Of a stretch of DNA of 8,408 nucleotides, positions 1 to 6,138 are shown piece after piece; within the stretch, counting starts at the first letter, position 1; each line of letters begins with the position of its first letter. Origin of the DNA: Methylophilus sp. (lineage in GTDB: Bacteria; Pseudomonadota; Gammaproteobacteria; Burkholderiales; Methylophilaceae). The stretch is taken from NCBI GenBank assembly GCA_027489475.1, contig JAIXZQ010000274.1, positions 1-8,408 on the forward strand. Direction: 5' to 3'. Position numbers and translations under genes: made by a program. A model generated the notes under the pieces. It was not told where the DNA came from, did no database searches, and worked only from the letters and a program-made list of their open reading frames with translations.

Positions 1-60
1 AGGGTTCAAGCAAATCGCCTCAACCAGCATGGGGTGTATTCTGCGTGCGAATTATCCTTG

Positions 61-102
61 GCAGGCTCTATGAATGCCTGCTTGCGTCTAGACGCGGGCA
101 AG
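61..102. repeat. Two adjacent hairpins
   Basis: The first stem is GCAGGC at 61-66 paired with GCCTGC at 76-81, with a nine-base loop. The second is built on the perfect 12-base palindrome GCGTCTAGACGC at 84-95, flanked by CTTG at 81-84 and CAAG at 99-102. No T-run follows on either strand, so these do not look like intrinsic terminators. They could be part of a structured RNA or a protein-binding site; the function is unknown. Confidence 0.45.
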
Positions 103-214
103 GGTGCACAGCGCAGGTTTTACCATCGCTGAGTCAATTGCAAATACTATTCGAGTGGCCCTGCGTCACCATTGCGCGAGCTCGTTAGGACATAGTCGTC
201 ACGACCATTCACGT

Positions 215-252
215 CCACGATCAATAAAGACAAGGATGCTGCGTGGCTTTTT
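215..252 (+). terminator. Possible weak plus-strand terminator
   Basis: CCACG at 215-219 can pair with CGTGG at 242-246, and ATC at 220-222 with GAT at 235-237. The paired bases are followed by a run of six T. The loop is long and the stem is interrupted, so the call is weak. If real, it would end a transcript entering from the left edge, converging on tatC. Confidence 0.2.
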
Positions 253-351
253 TGTTTGCAGATTGGCACCCAGCGTTAGACAGGCCACTTGTCACAAACC
301 GCATTTAGGCTTGAGAAGTGTTGCCACTCCCTGTCACGCGTTGACGCCGAG

Positions 352-1089
352 TTAACTGGGTTCTAGCGGCCGCTTTGGTAACCAGCGCACGACTAACAGA
401 CCGAGCTCATACAACAGCCACAAAGGCACGGCCAGCATACATTGTGAAATCACATCCGGCGGGGTAAATATGGCGCCCAGCACAAAAGCGCCGACAATCA
501 CATAGCTGCGCGCCTCGGTGAGTTGTGGCAAGGTCACCCAACCCATTAATGCCAGCAGCACCACCGCAACCGGCACCTCAAACGCACAGCCAAACGCCAC
601 AAATAAGCCAATGACAAAGTCTAGATATTCTGCGATATCCGTCATCACAGCCACACCTGCCGGAGCGCTGCCTACCAAAAAACCAAACACCACAGGAAAC
701 ACAACAAAATAGGCAAATGCCATGCCGACAAAAAACAAGCCGACTGCCGAGACCAGCAAGGGACGCAACAGCCGCTTTTCATGGGCGTAAAGCCCTGGTG
801 AAACAAATGCCCAGCATTGATACAACATCCAAGGCAGCGCCAATAAAAAGGCCGTGAGCATCGTGACTTTCATTGGCACAAAAAACGGCGTAGTGACTGC
901 GGTGGCAATCATCTGACCACCTGCTGGCAATTTGGCGAGCAATGGGGCTGCCAACAGCGTATATATGCGATCAGCAAACGGAAACAGGGCAACAAATAAC
1001 AGCAACCAGCCCAGCACTGCTCGTATCAGGCGGGTACGCAGTTCTAGCAGGTGTGAAATCAGATTTTCAGTGGGCGTCATGGTCAGCAT
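352..1089 (-). CDS. tatC: Sec-independent protein translocase subunit TatC
   Basis: TatC is the multi-spanning inner-membrane core of the twin-arginine export system and, with TatB, recognises RR signal peptides on folded proteins. The 245-residue product has the usual TatC length and about six hydrophobic segments. Family landmarks are present: HLLELR at 13-18, Pro49, the loop with Phe95 and Glu104 (E. coli Phe94 and Glu103), Glu171 in AFEVPVA, and Asp212 in TPPD. These run one residue ahead of E. coli numbering when the first ATG is used. A second in-frame ATG at codon 4 (1080-1078) is an alternative start; neither has an obvious Shine-Dalgarno sequence. The gene lies 71 bases after tatB and ends the visible run of minus-strand genes. 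I see no intrinsic terminator after it. Confidence 0.97.
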   Translation of the reverse strand: MLTMTPTENLISHLLELRTRLIRAVLGWLLLFVALFPFADRIYTLLAAPLLAKLPAGGQMIATAVTTPFFVPMKVTMLTAFLLALPWMLYQCWAFVSPGLYAHEKRLLRPLLVSAVGLFFVGMAFAYFVVFPVVFGFLVGSAPAGVAVMTDIAEYLDFVIGLFVAFGCAFEVPVAVVLLALMGWVTLPQLTEARSYVIVGAFVLGAIFTPPDVISQCMLAVPLWLLYELGLLVVRWLPKRPLEPS

Positions 1090-1160
1090 CGAGTCGATAT
1101 CATGCGGGGCTTGCGTGCCATGCAGAGGTTAATCATGGCGGTTGAGAGCAGCTGCACCCA

Positions 1161-1856
1161 TTATTCAGGGGGACTTTCTGCTGTGTCCGCGCCATTGGAG
1201 GTGGATGCTTGCACGGTAGCAGTGGACTTGACTGCTTTGAGCGGTTTGGCCGGGCTTGGGCTCATCTTGCTGGCTTCGGTCTTGCTGGCTTTGGTCTTGC
1301 GTGCACGGGTCGGACTGGCTTGCGGTGGCTCAGCTTCGGGCGCAATCGCCGTGACGCGTTTTGCACGTGGCTGAGGTGATTGAGACCGCGGGCTTGGTGT
1401 GGCTGTCTCCAAAGCAAACAAGTCTGCTTGCGAGTCAGCACTGACTTGCAATGCATCGTCGCTAGAGGTGGTAGCTGTGTCTGAATACGGCTGGGGCTTG
1501 GCAACACGTTTTGTGGCAGAGGCTGTGCGCTTACGTGCTGGTTTGCTTATCTGCTGATCCGCGGGCAAGGCGACATCGTCCCGCGGATGCGCTGCTGGCG
1601 ATGCGTGAGGCAGGATGCTGTGACTCACGGCATCTACCTCATGTTGCAAACTGGTTTTCACTTCTTCTTGCAATTTTTGCAGTTCAGCAAAGCGAGATTC
1701 TCGATTCACTTCTTCTTTCACCTGCATGGCAAAGCGTTGCAAGCGGCCAAAAAAAGCGCCCGCAGTGCGGGCGACTTTGGGCAACTTTTCTGGGCCAATG
1801 ACCACCAAGGCCACCAGCGCCACCACTAATAACTCTGAAAAAGAGATATCAAACAC
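1161..1856 (-). CDS. tatB: Sec-independent protein translocase subunit TatB, with a long low-complexity tail
   Basis: TatB pairs with TatC as the signal-peptide receptor of the Tat system. The N-terminus is typical: a short periplasmic start, one membrane helix at about 5-20 with Glu8, the GPEKLP hinge at 21-26, then an amphipathic helix and a charged helix to about residue 78. The start codon is GTG (1856-1854), placed exactly where family members begin (MFDI.FSELL), nine bases after the tatA stop and without a clear Shine-Dalgarno sequence. At 231 residues it is longer than E. coli TatB (171). The extra length is a Lys/Ala/Pro/Ser/Thr-rich, probably disordered tail from about residue 85 to the end, with basic clusters such as [13 protein letters not shown]. 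Such tails vary widely in TatB; no function is assigned here. Confidence 0.96.
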   Translation of the reverse strand: MFDISFSELLVVALVALVVIGPEKLPKVARTAGAFFGRLQRFAMQVKEEVNRESRFAELQKLQEEVKTSLQHEVDAVSHSILPHASPAAHPRDDVALPADQQISKPARKRTASATKRVAKPQPYSDTATTSSDDALQVSADSQADLFALETATPSPRSQSPQPRAKRVTAIAPEAEPPQASPTRARKTKASKTEASKMSPSPAKPLKAVKSTATVQASTSNGADTAESPPE

Positions 1857-1865
1857 AGCTAAAAC

Positions 1866-2054
1866 TTATTGTTTATCCGACAGTTGCTCAGGCTTGCGAT
1901 CTGCCGGGTCAGCCTTGCCTTCATTCATGGCTTTTTTAAACTCATTGACCGCCCCTCCCACATCGCCACCGATGTTACGCAATTTTTTGGTGCCAAAAAC
2001 CAACACCACAATCAACAAGACGATTAGCCAGTGCCATAAACTGAATGAACCCAT
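1866..2054 (-). CDS. tatA: Sec-independent protein translocase subunit TatA
   Basis: TatA forms the oligomeric, membrane-thinning part of the twin-arginine translocase recruited to TatBC. The 62-residue protein has a single N-terminal membrane helix (about 5-20), the conserved Phe20-Gly21 hinge, the amphipathic helix with [13 protein letters not shown] and FKKAM, and a short charged C-terminus. A clear Shine-Dalgarno AAGGAG lies six bases before the ATG, one of the few strong ribosome binding sites in the run, which fits the high TatA:TatBC ratio known for this system. The gene lies 69 bases downstream of the HIT gene, a gap with a small hairpin (CGCT at 2107-2110 with AGCG at 2115-2118) but no convincing promoter. 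Confidence 0.97.
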   Translation of the reverse strand: MGSFSLWHWLIVLLIVVLVFGTKKLRNIGGDVGGAVNEFKKAMNEGKADPADRKPEQLSDKQ

Positions 2055-2123
2055 AATGCTCTCCTTAATGAGCGACCGCCTCCCTAAGAGGGTGTGATTG
2101 CGGACTCGCTTGCTAGCGGGTAA

Positions 2124-2453
2124 TTAAGCGACGGGGCCGCCACCCAATACATGTAAATGAATATGAAAGACTTCTTGCCCGCCTTCACGTTCAACGTGCA
2201 TCACGGTTTTAAAGCCAAACAAGCCCTGTTCTGCGGCCAACTTGGGCGCTAACAACAGCATACGCCCTAATAATTCGGTGTGGCTGACTGTACACGTTTT
2301 TAGCGTTTCGATATGCGCCTTGGGCACGATTAAAAAATGCACTTTGGCTTGTGGCCGAATGTCATGAAAAGCGATGAGTGCGTCATCTTCATACAAGCGC
2401 TTCGCAGGAATGTCACCTGCGACGATTTTACAAAAAATACAGTCTGCACTCAT
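2124..2453 (-). CDS. HIT-family (histidine triad, HINT-like) nucleotide-binding hydrolase
   Basis: This 109-residue protein belongs to the histidine triad superfamily, whose HINT branch cleaves AMP-lysine and other nucleoside phosphoramidates. The triad motif is near the C-terminus as HIHLHVL with His97, His99 and His101. The N-terminal CIFCKI carries the CxxC pair (Cys5, Cys8) common in bacterial HINT proteins, and [10 protein letters not shown] at 39-48 is the usual core strand. It stops soon after the triad (GGGPVA), so the C-terminus is slightly short. The start codon overlaps the hisE stop by four bases (ATGA), which implies translational coupling. Placement between hisE and tatA is, to my knowledge, common in betaproteobacteria; a role in histidine synthesis is not established. 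Confidence 0.93.
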   Translation of the reverse strand: MSADCIFCKIVAGDIPAKRLYEDDALIAFHDIRPQAKVHFLIVPKAHIETLKTCTVSHTELLGRMLLLAPKLAAEQGLFGFKTVMHVEREGGQEVFHIHLHVLGGGPVA

Positions 2454-2770
2454 GCAGGTCTACTCGCTTTCTCTTCAATACCTGACAAGCCCTCTCGGCG
2501 TGCCAGTTCATTTAATACATCCTGCGCACTGAGGCCGGCATGACTGAGCATGACCATGGTATGAAACCACAGGTCTGCTGTTTCATACACCAAAGCTTGC
2601 GGGTCATTGCCTTTGGCCGCAATAATGGTTTCAGCCGCTTCTTCACCCACTTTTTTCAGAATGGTGTCTATGCCTTTTGCATAAAGTTTAGCCACGTATG
2701 AACTACTGGGGTCGGCTTGTTTGCGGGCCTCCAACAGTGCGGTCAACCGGCTTAATACATCCTCACTCAT
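2450..2770 (-). CDS. hisE: Phosphoribosyl-ATP pyrophosphatase HisE
   Basis: HisE hydrolyses phosphoribosyl-ATP to phosphoribosyl-AMP and pyrophosphate, the second step of histidine synthesis, in the cytoplasm. The 106-residue protein has the all-alpha MazG-like fold signature: the metal-binding EExxE motif in VGEEAAETI (Glu43, Glu44, Glu47) and the second acidic motif YETADLWFH (Glu64, Asp67 region). It is separate from HisI, unlike the fused HisIE of E. coli. It starts nine bases after the hisI stop, with GTGAGG just upstream as a plausible ribosome binding site. It ends with an ATGA overlap into the HIT gene. Confidence 0.96.
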   Translation of the reverse strand: MSEDVLSRLTALLEARKQADPSSSYVAKLYAKGIDTILKKVGEEAAETIIAAKGNDPQALVYETADLWFHTMVMLSHAGLSAQDVLNELARREGLSGIEEKASRPA

Positions 2771-2788
2771 GCGATGACCTCACTCATG
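2761..2788 (-). repeat. 11-base direct repeat at the hisI/hisE junction
   Basis: The minus-strand sequence CATGAGTGAGG occurs twice, at 2788-2778 (last codons and stop of hisI) and at 2771-2761 (start of hisE), separated by six bases. The upstream copy supplies the GAGG that serves as the likely ribosome binding site for hisE. It may come from a small tandem duplication. Confidence 0.7.
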
Positions 2789-3163
2789 ATAAATGGCTTT
2801 AGGGTCTTTAATGACGGGGTCTACAGTCACCCATGTCTGGCCTTGTAACTGCTGAAAAAAACAATGGTGTCTACCCGTATGGCAGGCGATGCCGCCGCGC
2901 TGTTCGACCGTGAGTAGCAACACATCATTATCGCAATCTAATCGAATCTCATGCACGATTTGGCTGTGACCGGACTCTTCGCCTTTGCGCCACAGTTTGT
3001 GACGTGAACGCGAATAATAAACGGCTTGCCCGGTCTCTTGGGTCACGGCCAGCGCTTCTCGGTTCATCCAAGCAAACATCAAGATCTGGCCACTGCCTTT
3101 TTCTTGAGCGATGACTGGCACTAAGCCGTCAGCGGTCCAAGCGATTTGATCTAACCAGTTCAT
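2780..3163 (-). CDS. hisI: Phosphoribosyl-AMP cyclohydrolase HisI
   Basis: HisI opens the adenine ring of phosphoribosyl-AMP to give ProFAR, the third step of histidine synthesis. The 127-residue product is a stand-alone cyclohydrolase. Visible motifs are FAWMNREAL at 30-38, [18 protein letters not shown] at 49-66, the metal-binding DCDND at 76-80 (Asp76, Cys77, Asp78, Asp80), and CHTGRHHC with Cys94 and Cys101, which with Cys77 form the zinc site known in the family. The ATG overlaps the hisF stop by four bases (ATGA), so translation is probably coupled. Confidence 0.97.
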   Translation of the reverse strand: MNWLDQIAWTADGLVPVIAQEKGSGQILMFAWMNREALAVTQETGQAVYYSRSRHKLWRKGEESGHSQIVHEIRLDCDNDVLLLTVEQRGGIACHTGRHHCFFQQLQGQTWVTVDPVIKDPKAIYHE

Positions 3164-3924
3164 CGGACTTCTATCCCATGTTGCGCCATATAGGCTTTGG
3201 CCTGCTGCACTGTGTATTCGCCATAGTGAAAAATACTGGCGGCCAGCACGGCATCTGCGCCACCCAAGGTCACGCCCTCTACCAGATGTTGCAGCGTACC
3301 TACACCGCCGGAAGCAATCAAAGGTACGTCCACTGCATCGCTGATGGCTTTGTTGAGTGGGTTGTTAAAGCCGATTTTGGTGCCATCTCTGTCCATGCTG
3401 GTGACCAGTAATTCACCCGCCCCCAAACTGACCATTTTTTGCGCCCACTTCACCGCGTCAAGGCCGGTAGCATTGCGTCCGCCATGGGTAAAGACTTCCC
3501 ACTCAAACGGTTGATTATCGACTTTTTTCGCATCAATGGCGACGACGATACACTGCGAGCCAAAACGACTGGCGGCATCTTCAACCACATCAGGGTGCAA
3601 GACTGCTGTGGTGTTGATACTGACCTTGTCGGCGCCTGCATTCAATAAACGGCGCACATCTTCTACTTTACGTACGCCACCGCCCACGGTGAGTGGAATA
3701 AATACCTGCTCAGCCACCCGTTCTATGATGTGTAATATCAGATCGCGGTTGTCTGAACTGGCGGTGATATCCAAAAACGTCAGCTCATCAGCACCTTGTT
3801 CGTTATAGCGCTGGGCGATTTCGACGGGATCACCTGCATCACGTAGCGACAGAAAATTAACACCTTTGACGACACGACCATCGGTCACATCCAGGCAAGG
3901 GATAATCCGCTTGGCACAGCCCAT
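3160..3924 (-). CDS. hisF: Imidazole glycerol phosphate synthase cyclase subunit HisF
   Basis: HisF is the cyclase half of IGP synthase. It uses ammonia channelled from HisH to turn PRFAR into imidazole glycerol phosphate and AICAR, which links histidine to purine synthesis. The 254-residue TIM barrel has full family length. The two catalytic aspartates are present as Asp12 (PCLDV) and Asp131 (VAIDAKK). The phosphate-binding loops are TVGGGVR at 79-85 and ASGGVG near residue 205. The start ATG shares one base with the hisA stop (TAATG) and the stop overlaps hisI by four bases. Confidence 0.98.
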   Translation of the reverse strand: MGCAKRIIPCLDVTDGRVVKGVNFLSLRDAGDPVEIAQRYNEQGADELTFLDITASSDNRDLILHIIERVAEQVFIPLTVGGGVRKVEDVRRLLNAGADKVSINTTAVLHPDVVEDAASRFGSQCIVVAIDAKKVDNQPFEWEVFTHGGRNATGLDAVKWAQKMVSLGAGELLVTSMDRDGTKIGFNNPLNKAISDAVDVPLIASGGVGTLQHLVEGVTLGGADAVLAASIFHYGEYTVQQAKAYMAQHGIEVR

Positions 3925-4664
3925 TATGCCGACAACTCGTCTGCCAATTGCTGTGCAGCGGCAAAGTTGAGGGTGCCTTCGTAAATCGCTCTACCGGTGA
4001 TGGTGCCCATAATGCCCTCAGACTGAACCGCACACAGCTTGCGTACGTCTTCTAAATTAGTCACGCCGCCACTGGCAATCACTGGAATGGTTAACGCTTG
4101 CGCCAAAGCCACGGTGGCTTCGATATTCACGCCAGTCAACATGCCATCACGCCCAATATCGGTATAGACAATACTTTCAACGCCGTAGTCTTCAAATTTT
4201 TTCGCTAAATCGATGACATCATGGCCGGTTAATTTAGACCAGCCATCGACAGCGACCTTACCGTCTTTTGCATCTAGGCCAACCATGATTTGACCAGGGA
4301 AGGCATAGCAGGCTTCATGCAAAAAGCCTGGGTTTTTGACTGCAGCCGTGCCGATAATCACATAGCTGATGCCATCATCCAGATAGCGTTCTATGGTGTC
4401 TAAATCGCGGATACCGCCGCCAAGCTGAATCGGAATATCGCCACCCACTGCGGCTACGATGGATTTAATGGCGGCTTCATTGATGGGCTTACCAGCAAAT
4501 GCGCCATTTAAATCCACCAAGTGCAACCGTTTGCCGCCTTGATCAACCCAATGTCTGGCCATTGCGCCGGGATCTTCAGAAAATACGGTGGACTCTTCCA
4601 TCAGGCCTTGTTTTAAACGTACACAATGGCCATCTTTCAAATCAATTGCTGGAATAATTAACAT
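3924..4664 (-). CDS. hisA: ProFAR isomerase HisA
   Basis: HisA is the TIM-barrel sugar isomerase that converts ProFAR to PRFAR, the fourth step of histidine synthesis. The 246-residue product begins [12 protein letters not shown], with catalytic Asp8, and carries the second acid in GLDAKDG (Asp131). Phosphate-binding glycines are in QLGGGIR at 80-86 and ASGGV near 197-201, and GRAIYEG ends the barrel. It lies 51 bases after hisH with no strong Shine-Dalgarno sequence (only AACAAC before the ATG), and its stop overlaps the hisF start by one base. HisA and HisF are ancient paralogues and sit in the order expected for betaproteobacteria. Confidence 0.98.
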   Translation of the reverse strand: MLIIPAIDLKDGHCVRLKQGLMEESTVFSEDPGAMARHWVDQGGKRLHLVDLNGAFAGKPINEAAIKSIVAAVGGDIPIQLGGGIRDLDTIERYLDDGISYVIIGTAAVKNPGFLHEACYAFPGQIMVGLDAKDGKVAVDGWSKLTGHDVIDLAKKFEDYGVESIVYTDIGRDGMLTGVNIEATVALAQALTIPVIASGGVTNLEDVRKLCAVQSEGIMGTITGRAIYEGTLNFAAAQQLADELSA

Positions 4665-4715
4665 GTTGTTTACACTAGATAAATAACTAAAAACGACTGC
4701 GCAAGCGGTGACACT

Positions 4716-5360
4716 TTATGGTTGCCAGTGTACAAAATTGCGTAAAAGTTGCAAGCCAGCTGCGGCGCTCTTTTCTGGATGAAATTGCACCGCAAACACA
4801 TTGTCTCGCGCAATCGCCCCCGTAAACTCAAAAGGATAGGCGGTGGTCGCCGCAGTTAAGGTCGCATCTTGCGGTTGTACATAATAGCTATGGACATAAT
4901 AAAACCGCGCCTGATCTTCAATCTGCGCCCATAAGGGATGCGCTTGGGTCTGTTTCACCTGACTCCACCCCATATGCGGCACTTTAAGTTTGTGTCCATC
5001 CAGATCAACCATACTGCTCACCGGAAAGCGTTTAACTTCGCCAGCGAATACGCCCAAACCTGCGACATTCCCTTCTTCTGAGTGGTCAAACAGCATTTGC
5101 AGACCAATACAAATCCCCAGAAACGGTTTGTTTTGCGTGGCTTCAACCACTACTTGCCGCAGACCTCGTGCATCCAGTTCTCGGATGCAGTCTGGCATCG
5201 CACCCTGCCCAGGAAACACCACACGTTCAGCGGCAGCAATGCGGCTGGCATCACTGGTCACTTCAACGTTGAGCCCGGGTGCCACAGCTTGAAAAGCATT
5301 GGCAACCGACCTTAAATTTCCCATGCCATAATCGACAATGGCGACTTGCAAACGGCTCAT
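4716..5360 (-). CDS. hisH: Imidazole glycerol phosphate synthase glutamine amidotransferase subunit HisH
   Basis: HisH is the class I glutaminase that supplies ammonia to HisF. The 214-residue protein shows the whole triad: nucleophile Cys84 in LGICIGLQML, with His194 and Glu196 in VQFHPEKS. The N-terminal VDYGMGNLRSV and the oxyanion-hole region FPGQGAM at 49-55 are also typical. It starts 12 bases after hisB and has no clear purine-rich ribosome binding site, so translation may depend on coupling to hisB. The 51-base gap to hisA is the largest inside the hisB-HIT part of the run. Confidence 0.98.
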   Translation of the reverse strand: MSRLQVAIVDYGMGNLRSVANAFQAVAPGLNVEVTSDASRIAAAERVVFPGQGAMPDCIRELDARGLRQVVVEATQNKPFLGICIGLQMLFDHSEEGNVAGLGVFAGEVKRFPVSSMVDLDGHKLKVPHMGWSQVKQTQAHPLWAQIEDQARFYYVHSYYVQPQDATLTAATTAYPFEFTGAIARDNVFAVQFHPEKSAAAGLQLLRNFVHWQP

Positions 5361-5372
5361 AGCGGTGATGGC

Positions 5373-5963
5373 TTATAGCGCCCCTTTGGTGGATGGCATC
5401 ATGCCAGCCATGCGTGGGTCTGGGGTGGCGGCCATGCGCAATGCCCGCCCAAACGCTTTGAAGATGGTTTCAGCCTGATGGTGCGCGTTATTGCCTTTGA
5501 GATTATCAATATGCAACGTGACTAATGCATGATTCACAAATCCCTGAAAAAACTCATGAATCAAATCCACATCAAAAGCACCTATCATGGCACGCGTAAA
5601 GGTACAGTCAAACTCCAAGCCCGGGCGGCCAGACAAATCCAGCGCAACGCGACTCAACGCCTCGTCTAGCGGCACATAGCTGTGCCCATAACGCGTCAGA
5701 CCTTTTTTATCGCCTAAGGCTTTGATAAACGCTTGGCCCAAGGTGATACCGATATCTTCAACGGTGTGGTGTGCATCAATATGCAAATCGCCCTGCGCAT
5801 GGACTTTAAGATCAATCATGCCGTGACGCGCAATCTGATCCAACATGTGATCAAGAAAACCCAAACCACTGTGCAAGTCAGATTGTCCGCTGCCATCCAA
5901 ATTGATGGCGACCGTAATTTGGGTTTCGAGGGTATTTCTAGTGACTTCAGCTTGACGTGACAT
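5373..5963 (-). CDS. hisB: Imidazoleglycerol-phosphate dehydratase HisB (monofunctional)
   Basis: HisB dehydrates imidazole glycerol phosphate to imidazole acetol phosphate, in a manganese-dependent enzyme that forms 24-mers. The 196-residue protein is the stand-alone dehydratase without the phosphatase domain of E. coli HisB. The two metal-binding repeats are DAHHTVED (His65, His66, Glu69) and NAHHQAE (His161, His162, Glu165). [14 protein letters not shown] at 35-48 and the C-terminal PSTKGAL are conserved. The start is fixed by the family N-terminus (RQAEVTRNT). Upstream of the ATG the message reads GTGCCTCCCCCTTT, with no Shine-Dalgarno sequence, which is unusual for the first gene of a transcript. 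A promoter and a dyad lie 20-72 bases upstream. Confidence 0.98.
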   Translation of the reverse strand: MSRQAEVTRNTLETQITVAINLDGSGQSDLHSGLGFLDHMLDQIARHGMIDLKVHAQGDLHIDAHHTVEDIGITLGQAFIKALGDKKGLTRYGHSYVPLDEALSRVALDLSGRPGLEFDCTFTRAMIGAFDVDLIHEFFQGFVNHALVTLHIDNLKGNNAHHQAETIFKAFGRALRMAATPDPRMAGMMPSTKGAL

Positions 5964-5983
5964 AAAGGGGGAGGCACTTAAAC

Positions 5984-6007
5984 ATGCGTTGCAATAATGC
6001 TACGCAT
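5984..6007. promoter_or_regulatory. 24-base operator-like dyad over the hisB transcription start
   Basis: On the plus strand the left half reads ATGCGTTGCAAT and the right half AATGCTACGCAT. Ten of the twelve base pairs are symmetric, and the arms ATGCG/CGCAT and GCA/TGC are perfect. The site overlaps the last two bases of the predicted -10 and covers the likely start point (near 5999), where a repressor would act. A close relative lies upstream of hps at 7057-7081. The regulator is unknown; the element could instead form an RNA hairpin in the 5' leader. Confidence 0.55.
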
Positions 6008-6035
6008 TTTACAGCATCTATTGGCTGACTGGCAA
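6006..6035 (-). promoter_or_regulatory. Predicted sigma-70 promoter for the hisB-tatC run
   Basis: On the minus strand there is a -35 box TTGCCA (6035-6030) and a -10 box TAAAAT (6011-6006), each five of six bases to consensus, with an 18-base spacer. It lies just downstream of the hps terminator and would give a leader of roughly 36 bases before hisB. No His-rich leader peptide is visible, so attenuation of the enterobacterial kind is not indicated. Confidence 0.55.
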
Positions 6036-6075
6036 AAACGGCACTTTAAATTGGAAAAGCTTCAGTAAAACCGTC

Positions 6076-6105
6076 AAAAATAAAAAAGCAGCCCTCAAGG
6101 GCTGC
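6076..6105 (-). terminator. Intrinsic terminator of hps
   Basis: A perfect seven-base stem, GCAGCCC at 6088-6094 with GGGCTGC at 6099-6105, has a four-base loop. On the minus strand it is followed by TTTTTTATTTTT. It begins 33 bases after the hps stop. On the plus strand only CTTTT follows, so activity there would be weaker. It separates hps from hisB and implies that hisB needs its own promoter. Confidence 0.9.
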
Positions 6106-6138
6106 CTTTTATTCAACTAGCAATCAATCAGCAGTTGA

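Larger units (their letters stand above)
1..351. other. Non-coding stretch downstream of tatC
   Basis: I recognise no gene here. Two plus-strand frames are open from the window edge, one to a TGA at 130-132 and one to a TAG at 186-188, but neither translation resembles a protein I know. The plus-strand reading frame at 104-355 has no clear ribosome binding site and an Arg/His/Ser-rich composition typical of chance frames. On the minus strand, after the tatC stop, only very short frames occur. The stretch does hold hairpins (61-102) and a T-run after a weak dyad (215-252). It may be the 3' flank of a plus-strand gene lying mostly outside the window, or an unannotated RNA; neither can be decided from the sequence. 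Confidence 0.5.

Noticed and set aside
1..120. Resemblance of the first bases (AGGGTTCAAG) and the nearby hairpins to part of 6S RNA.
   Set aside because: Only ten bases match and the following sequence does not fit the conserved 3' half or closing stem.
1..132. Plus-strand frame open from the window edge to TGA, possibly the end of a gene.
   Set aside because: Another plus frame is open for longer, the translation matches nothing I recognise, and the low number of codons gives no statistical support.
104..355. Plus-strand 83-codon open frame.
   Set aside because: There is no recognisable motif and no clear ribosome binding site, and the composition looks like a chance frame.
1086..1136. 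Minus-strand 17-codon frame (MINLCMARKPRMISTRC) between tatB and tatC whose stop overlaps the tatC start.
   Set aside because: No ribosome binding site and no family resemblance; it could couple translation to tatC but cannot be supported from sequence alone.
2450..3163. A fused hisIE gene as in E. coli.
   Set aside because: hisI ends in a clear TGA at 2782-2780 and hisE has its own ATG nine bases on; both proteins have full stand-alone length.
5984..6028. Plus-strand 14-codon frame ([14 protein letters not shown]) preceded by GGGGGAGG at ideal spacing, resembling a leader peptide.
   Set aside because: It points away from hisB, its ATG is part of the dyad at 5984-6007, and no gene follows on that strand. 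The purine run is just the complement of the C-rich hisB leader.
5964..6087. Histidine attenuator with a His-rich leader peptide upstream of hisB.
   Set aside because: No run of His codons is found on the minus strand, and the terminator present belongs to hps and lies upstream of the hisB promoter.
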